Source: Nitrosopumilales archaeon (GTDB lineage: Archaea; Thermoproteota; Nitrososphaeria; Nitrososphaerales; Nitrosopumilaceae). Taken from it: 38,570 nucleotides of DNA. Made by a program: the position numbers and the translations under genes. Under the pieces are notes generated by a model. It saw nothing but the letters and a program-made list of their open reading frames with translations. It was not told where the DNA came from and ran no database searches. Location of the stretch: NCBI GenBank assembly GCA_007280335.1, contig QYQE01000009.1, positions 1-38,570 on the forward strand. Direction: 5' to 3'. Below, piece after piece: positions 33,085-38,570 of this stretch (the stretch's first letter is position 1; each line of letters starts with the position of its first letter).

Positions 33085-34434
33085 ATGACAAAGCTATTTG
33101 GAACAAATGGAATTAGAGGGGTTTTCGGAGAAAATTTCACACTAAATTTTGCATCTGAAATTACATTATCACTAGCAAATTTTTTCAAAAAAGGACCTAT
33201 TCTTATAGGATATGACGGTAGAGATTCTAGCATCATACTTTCAAAAATAATATGCTCCTCTCTGAATTCGGCAGGATTTGATTGTGCTATTGCTGGATTA
33301 GTTCCTACGCCATGCCTACAATTTGCTACAAAAAAGCTTGGCTACAATGGCGGTATAATGATAACAGCTTCACATAATCCACCACAATATAATGGAATAA
33401 AGCCAACTGCAAAAGACGGTGTGGAAATTTCAAGAAAAGATGAACTAAAAGTAGAAGCAATTTTTTTTAAAAAGAAATGGAAAATAAACCTAAAGAATTT
33501 TGGCAAAACACAAAAAGAAGAAAAAGCCATCCGAACCTATCTTGATGGAATAAAGGTACAGGTTGATACTAAAAAAATAAAGTCTAAAAAATTCAGAATA
33601 GTTATGGATCTGGGTAATGGGGCTCAGGCAATGACTGCTCCAAGATTGTGTCGTGAGCTTGGATGTGAGGTGATAACTATTAACGAAGAAATTAACGGGT
33701 ATTTCCCTGGAAGAGGATCTGAGCCAACTCCGGAAAATTTACAGGATCTCTCAAAAAAAGTAGTTAGAACTAAAGCAGATCTAGGAATTGCATTTGATGG
33801 TGATGGCGATAGGAGTATTTTTTGTGATAACAACGGAAAAATTTTAACTGGTGACATGTCGGCACTTCTTCTTTCTAAATTTATTCTAAACAAAAACCCA
33901 AAATCAAAACTGATTACAACAATTAATTCTACATCTGGAATAGAAGAAATTGCAGAAAAAACAAATTCTAAAGTTATCAGAACAAAAGTAGGAAGTGTAG
34001 AAGTTTCAAGAGAAATGGTTGCCACAAAAGCAATAATTGGATTTGAAGAAAATGGCGGGTTTATGTATGGAAAACATAATCAAGTCAGAGATGGTGCAAT
34101 GACTATGGCATTAGCACTAGATTTGCTTGCACATTCCAACAAAAACATTTCAGAAGAATTGAAACTTTTACCTTCATCATTTACTACAAAAGGTAAAATT
34201 GAATGCTCAAAACAAGAAGCAAGAAAAATAATTCAAACATTGATGAAAGAAAATCAAAAGAAGGATACAACTGATGGAATCAAAATAATCTTTGATAAAT
34301 CAAGTTGGGTGATGATTCGACCAAGTGGAACGGAACCAATAATGAGAATTTATGCAGAATCTGATTCTCTAGAAAATCTTCATGATCTTTTTGTAAAATA
34401 TATGTTAAAAATAAAATCAATTCTTGGCAGATAA
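33085..34434 (+). CDS. glmM: Phosphoglucosamine mutase / phosphomannomutase family
   Basis: It moves phosphate between C6 and C1 of a hexosamine or hexose, feeding cell-surface glycan synthesis. From the ATG at 33085 (TKLFGTNGIRGVFGE) it is 449 residues, the family length. The phosphoserine loop ITASHNPPQYNG carries S96. The Mg loop DGDGDR is at 238-243. The sugar-binding loop GFEENGGFMYG and the phosphate loop RPSGTEPIMRIY follow. An open frame from 33025 would overlap the tRNA-Leu gene and add 20 unlikely residues. Specificity (glucosamine versus mannose) is not certain. Confidence 0.9.
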   Translation: MTKLFGTNGIRGVFGENFTLNFASEITLSLANFFKKGPILIGYDGRDSSIILSKIICSSLNSAGFDCAIAGLVPTPCLQFATKKLGYNGGIMITASHNPPQYNGIKPTAKDGVEISRKDELKVEAIFFKKKWKINLKNFGKTQKEEKAIRTYLDGIKVQVDTKKIKSKKFRIVMDLGNGAQAMTAPRLCRELGCEVITINEEINGYFPGRGSEPTPENLQDLSKKVVRTKADLGIAFDGDGDRSIFCDNNGKILTGDMSALLLSKFILNKNPKSKLITTINSTSGIEEIAEKTNSKVIRTKVGSVEVSREMVATKAIIGFEENGGFMYGKHNQVRDGAMTMALALDLLAHSNKNISEELKLLPSSFTTKGKIECSKQEARKIIQTLMKENQKKDTTDGIKIIFDKSSWVMIRPSGTEPIMRIYAESDSLENLHDLFVKYMLKIKSILGR

Positions 34435-34494
34435 CACTTTTAAAACCAATTGGAAGCACTCTAGGGATGGAAATGATCCAAATGGGTGATACAT

Positions 34495-34881
34495 GTGGCT
34501 AAGGCTTATTATGTGAAGTTTCAGGTACCTGAGGACTTGGTCAGTCCAATCTATGAGGCACTAAGAGTATCCCATCAGAGTGGAAAGGTAAAGAAGGGTA
34601 CAAACGAAGTTACAAAAGCAATTGAACGCGGAATAAGTAAACTTGTTATAATAGCCGAAGACGTGGAACCTCCAGAAGTAGTGGCACACCTTCCAATACT
34701 TTGTGAGGAACATGGTGCAGCATATGCATTCGTTCCAAGCAAGCAGGATTTAGGTAAGGCTCTTGGAATAGACGTTACTTCTGCAGCTGCATCAATTATT
34801 GATGCAGGAGATGCTCAACACATAGTAGATCAAATCATAGCATCACTTTCACAGATTAAGGGTGGACAAGCTAGCAAATGA
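34495..34881 (+). CDS. rpl7ae: 50S ribosomal protein L7Ae
   Basis: It binds kink-turns in 23S rRNA, box C/D and H/ACA guide RNAs and RNase P. Key features: [20 protein letters not shown] (RNA-binding helix), [20 protein letters not shown], and [17 protein letters not shown] choose GTG 34495 because GGGTGAT (34484-34490), complementary to the 16S tail, lies 4 bp before it and homologues begin at this point; GTG 34486 is also open and falls inside that site. It leads the L7Ae-S28e-L24e-Ndk-IF2 operon and overlaps S28e by 4 bp. Confidence 0.95.
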   Translation: MAKAYYVKFQVPEDLVSPIYEALRVSHQSGKVKKGTNEVTKAIERGISKLVIIAEDVEPPEVVAHLPILCEEHGAAYAFVPSKQDLGKALGIDVTSAAASIIDAGDAQHIVDQIIASLSQIKGGQASK

Positions 34882-35084
34882 GTAGTGAAGGAGTTACTCC
34901 AGCAGAGGTCATCCAAATAGTTGGTAGAACCGGTATTGCTGGTGAAGTTATCCAAGTTAGAGTAAAAATAATGGATGGAAGAGACAAAGGAAGAATCTTA
35001 ACAAGAAATGTAAAAGGTTCAGTACGAATGTCTGACATTTTGATGTTACGCGAAACTGAACGTGAAGCTAGAAAAATAAAGTGA
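34878..35084 (+). CDS. rps28e: 30S ribosomal protein S28e
   Basis: A 68-residue OB-fold protein of the small subunit. Conserved core: [19 protein letters not shown] and [19 protein letters not shown], ending [12 protein letters not shown]. The ATG overlaps the L7Ae stop (ATGA), showing translational coupling. Confidence 0.96.
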   Translation: MSSEGVTPAEVIQIVGRTGIAGEVIQVRVKIMDGRDKGRILTRNVKGSVRMSDILMLRETEREARKIK

Positions 35085-35090
35085 TTATAA

Positions 35091-35294
35091 TTGAGTGTAC
35101 TAGTAAAACCATGCAGTTTTTGTAATAGGCCAGTAGCAAAAGGATCCGGAACAATGCTTGTTAAAAACGATGGCACTGTTTTCTGGTTTTGTTCATCAAA
35201 GTGCAAAAAAAACATGCTTGTTTTAAAACGAGATCCAAGAAGACTAAAGTGGACTAACAAATACGTTAAAGGCGGAATAAAGGTCAAAAAATAA
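35091..35294 (+). CDS. rpl24e: 50S ribosomal protein L24e
   Basis: A 67-residue zinc-binding large-subunit protein with a TRASH-like fold: [17 protein letters not shown], then [20 protein letters not shown], then the basic [14 protein letters not shown]. The cysteine pattern CxxC...CxxxC is complete. It starts with TTG, 6 bp after S28e, in the same operon. Confidence 0.96.
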   Translation: MSVLVKPCSFCNRPVAKGSGTMLVKNDGTVFWFCSSKCKKNMLVLKRDPRRLKWTNKYVKGGIKVKK

Positions 35295-35295
35295 A

Positions 35296-35697
35296 ATGTC
35301 TGAGCAATCGCTTTTTATTGTAAAGCCAGACGGAGTGGAACGAAAATTAATCGGTCAAATTTTGTCAAGATTTGAAAATAAAGGATTCAAAATTGTAAAA
35401 CTAGGGATGTTTACTTTTACAAAAGAAATGGCAGAAGAATTTTATTCAGACCATAAATCAAAACCGTTTTTTGGTGAACTCGTGTCTTTTATAACGTCAG
35501 GCAGAGTAGTAGCAGCAGTAATCGAGGGCAATAATGCAATCGCTACAACTAGGTTCATGATTGGTTCCACAAAATCTTTCGAGGCATCTCCAGGCTCAAT
35601 TAGGGGTGATTTTGGACTTGGATTTACAGACAACATAATTCATGCCTCCGATTCTAAGGAAAGTTTTGAAAAGGAAGTATCTGTAGTATTCAAGTGA
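35296..35697 (+). CDS. ndk: Nucleoside diphosphate kinase
   Basis: It balances NTP and dNTP pools by passing phosphate from ATP through a histidine. The 133 residues include [14 protein letters not shown], the [20 protein letters not shown] loop and the active-site H116 in [12 protein letters not shown]. The ATG follows the L24e stop by one base; it is the usual partner of L24e and IF2 in archaea. Confidence 0.97.
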   Translation: MSEQSLFIVKPDGVERKLIGQILSRFENKGFKIVKLGMFTFTKEMAEEFYSDHKSKPFFGELVSFITSGRVVAAVIEGNNAIATTRFMIGSTKSFEASPGSIRGDFGLGFTDNIIHASDSKESFEKEVSVVFK

Positions 35698-35703
35698 AAC
35701 TAG

Positions 35704-37485
35704 TTGCAAATACGACAGCCAATCGTAGTAGTTCTTGGTCATGTAGATTCCGGTAAGACTTCGTTACTTGACAAAATTCGTGGAACTGGAGTCCAAGGGA
35801 GAGAAGCAGGTGGTATTACCCAACATATTGGAGCAAGTTTTCTTCCATCTGATACAATAAAGAATGTCTGTGGTCCGCTCTTTGCTAAACTAAGCGGTGG
35901 AAAGGATGAGATTCCAGGTCTTTTGGTAATTGATACACCGGGACATGAAGTTTTTACAAACCTGCGAGCTCGTGGAGGATCTGCTGCAGATATTGCAATA
36001 TTAGTTGTTGATGTAAACAGAGGATTTCAACCACAAACTAATGAAAGTTTGAAGATATTGCAGAGCAGAAAAGTACCGTTTGTAATAGCATTAAACAAAG
36101 TAGATCAGATTTCTGGTTGGAGAAAAACTAATACCAAATTTATTTCACAATCAATAAAAGAACAAGATGCGTTTATACAGACTGCACTTGATGAATTACT
36201 TTACAACGTTGTCGGAACACTATCAATTCTAGGTTATAATTCAGAGGCGTTTTACAGGGTTAAGGACTTTACAAAAGAAATATCTATAGTACCAGTAAGT
36301 GCACGAACTGGAGAAGGAATTCCAGAACTACTTGCTGTGTTAGTCGGTTTAACCCAACAATACATGCAAAAAAAATTAGAACAACAAGAAAAATCTACAA
36401 AAGGTATTGTACTTGAAGTCAAAGAAGAAATTGGTTTAGGTGTAACTGCAAACATTATTTTAATTGATGGTAACCTCAAAAAAGGCGATACCATTGTTCT
36501 AGCAAAAAGGGATTCTGTAATTGCTACAAAAGCAAAAGCGATACTTTTACCAAAACCGCTTGATGAGATGAGGGATCCACGAGATAAATTCAAACCCGTT
36601 AATGAAGTTACAGCTGCAGCAGGTGTAAAAATTGCTTCACCTGATCTTGCTGGTGTTCTTCCAGGAAGTCCGGTATATGCCACTTCTGACGATTCTGAGG
36701 TAGAGGAGTTAAAAAAATTGGTTGAATCTGAGATGAAATCTGTTTTTGTTAAAACAGATACAAAAGGAGTTATTCTAAAATGTGATACAATTGGTTCTCT
36801 TGAAGCTTTAACTGATCTATTAAAACGCCAAAACGTACAGATATCAATGGCAGATATTGGACCTGTTACAAGACGTGATGTAGTTGAAGCACTTTCAATA
36901 AAAGAAAAGGACAGACATCTGGGTGTTGTAATTGCATTTAATGTTAAAATTTTACAAGACGCCCAAGATGAAGCTGATGCAAATCACATACGAATTTTCC
37001 ATGATCAAATAATTTACAGTTTAGTTGATAACTATACTCATTGGGTAGATGAAGACACGGCAAATGAAGAAAATGCTGTTTTTTTGGAGCTTACTCCATT
37101 ATGCAAATTTACATTTCTAAAAGGATACATATTTCGAAAAAGTAATCCTGCTGTTTTTGGTGTTCGTGTAGATGTGGGTATTCTAAGACAAAAAGTTCCA
37201 ATAATGAATATGTCTGGAAGAAAAATAGGGATAATTCATCAGCTACAAGACAATGGTAAAAGTATTGAAGAGGCTAAAAAAGGACAAGAAGTTGCCGTTT
37301 CAATCCAAAATATAACAATTGACAGACAAATATCCGAAGAAGAAGTTTTCTATTCTTTTCCACCTGCACCTGAGGTAAAGCTTTTGCTTAAGCAATTTGC
37401 TCACAAATTAAATCCTGAAGAATTTCAAGTATTACAAAAAATAGTGCAAATACAAAGAAAGCTAAATCCTATGTATGGATACTAG
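35704..37485 (+). CDS. infB: Translation initiation factor IF-2 (aIF5B)
   Basis: A GTPase that joins ribosomal subunits and positions initiator tRNA. G motifs: GHVDSGKTSL, the switch GGITQHIGASF, DTPGHE, NKVD and SARTGEG. The 593-residue length fits archaeal aIF5B. Beta-barrel and linker domains follow to residue 593. It starts with TTG 6 bp after ndk, the last gene of the operon. Its 3' end overlaps the opposite thioredoxin by 4 bp. No intein is present. Confidence 0.97.
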   Translation: MQIRQPIVVVLGHVDSGKTSLLDKIRGTGVQGREAGGITQHIGASFLPSDTIKNVCGPLFAKLSGGKDEIPGLLVIDTPGHEVFTNLRARGGSAADIAILVVDVNRGFQPQTNESLKILQSRKVPFVIALNKVDQISGWRKTNTKFISQSIKEQDAFIQTALDELLYNVVGTLSILGYNSEAFYRVKDFTKEISIVPVSARTGEGIPELLAVLVGLTQQYMQKKLEQQEKSTKGIVLEVKEEIGLGVTANIILIDGNLKKGDTIVLAKRDSVIATKAKAILLPKPLDEMRDPRDKFKPVNEVTAAAGVKIASPDLAGVLPGSPVYATSDDSEVEELKKLVESEMKSVFVKTDTKGVILKCDTIGSLEALTDLLKRQNVQISMADIGPVTRRDVVEALSIKEKDRHLGVVIAFNVKILQDAQDEADANHIRIFHDQIIYSLVDNYTHWVDEDTANEENAVFLELTPLCKFTFLKGYIFRKSNPAVFGVRVDVGILRQKVPIMNMSGRKIGIIHQLQDNGKSIEEAKKGQEVAVSIQNITIDRQISEEEVFYSFPPAPEVKLLLKQFAHKLNPEEFQVLQKIVQIQRKLNPMYGY

Positions 37486-37862
37486 GCATATTTTTGTGCA
37501 AGCATGTGAATACCCGGTTCACCGACTGCACCAATTGCCTTGTCTACTAGTTGACCATTTTTAAAAATGATAAAGGTTGGAATTGCATACACACCATATC
37601 TTGAAGAAATCCCCTGAGCATCATCAACATTTACTCGAGCAAATTTGATAGTTTTATATTTTTTAGATAATCTGGTAAATATTGGAAGCATGTATTGACA
37701 CGGACCACACCAAGTAGCCCAAAAATCAACAAGTACTGGTTTATCACCAGCAATGGCATTGTCAAAATTTGTATCTGTTAGTTCCAGAATTTCTGGTTCT
37801 TTTTGAGTTGTCATTTCTGCCATTTTCTTTTTCATTATTTCCTCAAGTTCTTTGTCTACCAA
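37482..37862 (-). CDS. Thioredoxin with N-terminal helical extension
   Basis: A 126-residue thioredoxin with the active site ATWCGPCQYM (C52, C55), the cis-Pro loop YAIPTFIIF and the C-terminal helix GEPGIHMLAQKYA. The first 25 residues form an extra charged helix (DKELEEIMKKKMAEM) absent from the thioredoxin at 24281; no signal peptide. Two different thioredoxins in one window fit the rich thiol-redox content. Confidence 0.92.
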   Translation of the reverse strand: MVDKELEEIMKKKMAEMTTQKEPEILELTDTNFDNAIAGDKPVLVDFWATWCGPCQYMLPIFTRLSKKYKTIKFARVNVDDAQGISSRYGVYAIPTFIIFKNGQLVDKAIGAVGEPGIHMLAQKYA

Positions 37863-38485
37863 CAGGAAGTCAAAGAAGTAAATACTATTTAATAATTTAA
37901 TCTAACACTGTTTTTTATATTGTATAGCACCACCATTTTTTGTAAAATGTTGTAAAATTTGCAACATTTCAAAAGTTGTTGAAAGTTGACTTTTGGAGTT
38001 ACATTTTGAAGTAGTTAAAATGAAGTGCCTGAAGATTGCTAAAAGTGAAATTTTGGTGTTTTTTGCATTTTTTAGATACGGAAAGTGATGATTTTTCATA
38101 TATGAATTTCAAAAAAATGGGTATGTACTTTTTTCTTGTTAGCTAATTTCAGTTTATAAGCTAATGAACCTAAATGATTTTTTTCTAGAAAAAAACCGAA
38201 AGAATGTAGTTTATGATGTCACATCTAGTCAGTTTGTATGATCAGTGTCCTTGGGGGAAACTAGCTAACTTGAACTGATGAATTCATAAACGCGCCAAAA
38301 AGCTCGTAAAAATTGAATATTATACACTAGGTCAAACGTACCAAAATTAACGATATTAGTAATATTGCAATTACAGTTTTGTAGAATATCGCTGAATATT
38401 TGACTATTTCAGCAATTATGATACGATTATCGTTGTACAAACCCTATCGGTTAGTTTAACTACATTTTTCTGACGGAGACTGACA
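37863..38485. other. 620-bp noncoding stretch with clustered inverted repeats
   Basis: No convincing gene is seen. Near the left end, TGTTGTAAAATTTGCAACA (37948-37966) is a palindrome with one mismatch, preceded by a direct repeat of TTGTAAAAT. CAAAAGT (37970-37976) pairs with ACTTTTG (37989-37995). Farther right, TTAGCTAA-type motifs recur near 38139 and 38263. It is very A/T-rich. It could carry regulatory sites, a noncoding RNA, or the edge of an inserted element. Confidence 0.5.
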
Positions 38486-38570
38486 ATGATATCGAGAATC
38501 ACAGTAAGATTTGATCAACAAACAATTGATCTTATAACTAATATTTCTCATAAAAGAGGCGAACAGGCTG
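38486..38570 (+). CDS. Partial ribbon-helix-helix DNA-binding protein
   Basis: The first 28 codons of a gene cut by the window end. The start ISRITVRFDQQTIDLITNIS followed by KRGEQA matches the beta-strand and first helix of MetJ/Arc-type ribbon-helix-helix regulators (strand RITVRFD, helix QTIDLITNI, turn KRGE). The true function depends on the missing part: a regulator, an antitoxin, or a plasmid-type copy control protein. Confidence 0.6.
   Translation, partial: MISRITVRFDQQTIDLITNISHKRGEQA

Noticed and set aside
37902-38099. 65-codon minus-strand frame
   Set aside because: It overlaps the cluster of inverted repeats and has low-complexity composition without any domain pattern.
1-38570. 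CRISPR arrays, rRNA genes, insertion sequences, inteins
   Set aside because: No regularly spaced direct repeats, rRNA signatures, transposase genes or intein splice motifs were seen.

Overview
This window reads as chromosome of an ammonia-oxidising archaeon of the Nitrososphaerota (Thaumarchaeota), probably a Nitrosopumilus/Nitrosotalea-type lineage. The evidence is a low-GC genome with mostly leaderless promoters (an A/T-rich TATA about 26 bp before the start codon, with many TTG or GTG starts), an archaeal ribosomal cluster (L7Ae-S28e-L24e-Ndk-aIF5B), LSm-L37e, pyruvoyl arginine decarboxylase, deoxyhypusine synthase, and the neighbouring ADP-forming 4-hydroxybutyrate-CoA ligase and 4-hydroxybutyryl-CoA dehydratase genes of the thaumarchaeal 3-hydroxypropionate/4-hydroxybutyrate carbon-fixation cycle. 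The species cannot be fixed from the sequence alone.

Layout. Positions 1-1.8 kb hold polyamine and hypusine genes (pdaD converging on dys). Positions 1.8-17 kb are an accessory region of metal and thiol-redox genes. It contains a CDF metal exporter, a Cys-rich membrane protein, a Met-rich secreted YtkA/FixH-like protein (frameshifted), two YHS metal-binding miniproteins, a DipZ-type thioredoxin with CcdA, two His-rich secreted paralogues (one with an internal stop), the copper ATPase CopA, an Lrp-type regulator with a TRASH metal-sensing tail, a rhodanese remnant, a DsbA-like oxidoreductase, two membrane proteins with Cys pairs in or near membrane segments, and a secreted protein with a CCCHC cluster. 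Positions 17-21 kb hold an RNase H-like gene and the two carbon-cycle genes. Positions 21-31 kb hold signal peptidase, zinc-ribbon proteins, a DEAD-box helicase, thioredoxin, an Ig-like repeat surface protein, tRNA-Ala, an amidohydrolase, rpiA, and the LSm/L37e cluster. Positions 31-38.5 kb hold a creatininase-family protein and PurU, tRNA-Leu, a phosphohexomutase, the ribosomal/translation cluster, a second thioredoxin, a repeat-rich noncoding stretch and the start of a ribbon-helix-helix gene.

The main discovery is a local regulon. The palindrome TTTACAATTGTAAA occurs five times perfectly, plus one variant, all between 5.5 and 16.4 kb. For six start codons the palindrome centre lies 45-49 bp upstream, just outside the TATA box. 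It sits between copA and the TRASH regulator, where it extends to a perfect 20-bp palindrome. I infer that the regulator (or another island regulator) controls a shared copper-handling and extracytoplasmic thiol-disulfide programme, and that the site position favours activation. The same island shows decay or sequence errors: a Trp-to-TAG stop, three apparent single-base indels at or beside A runs, and two gene remnants.
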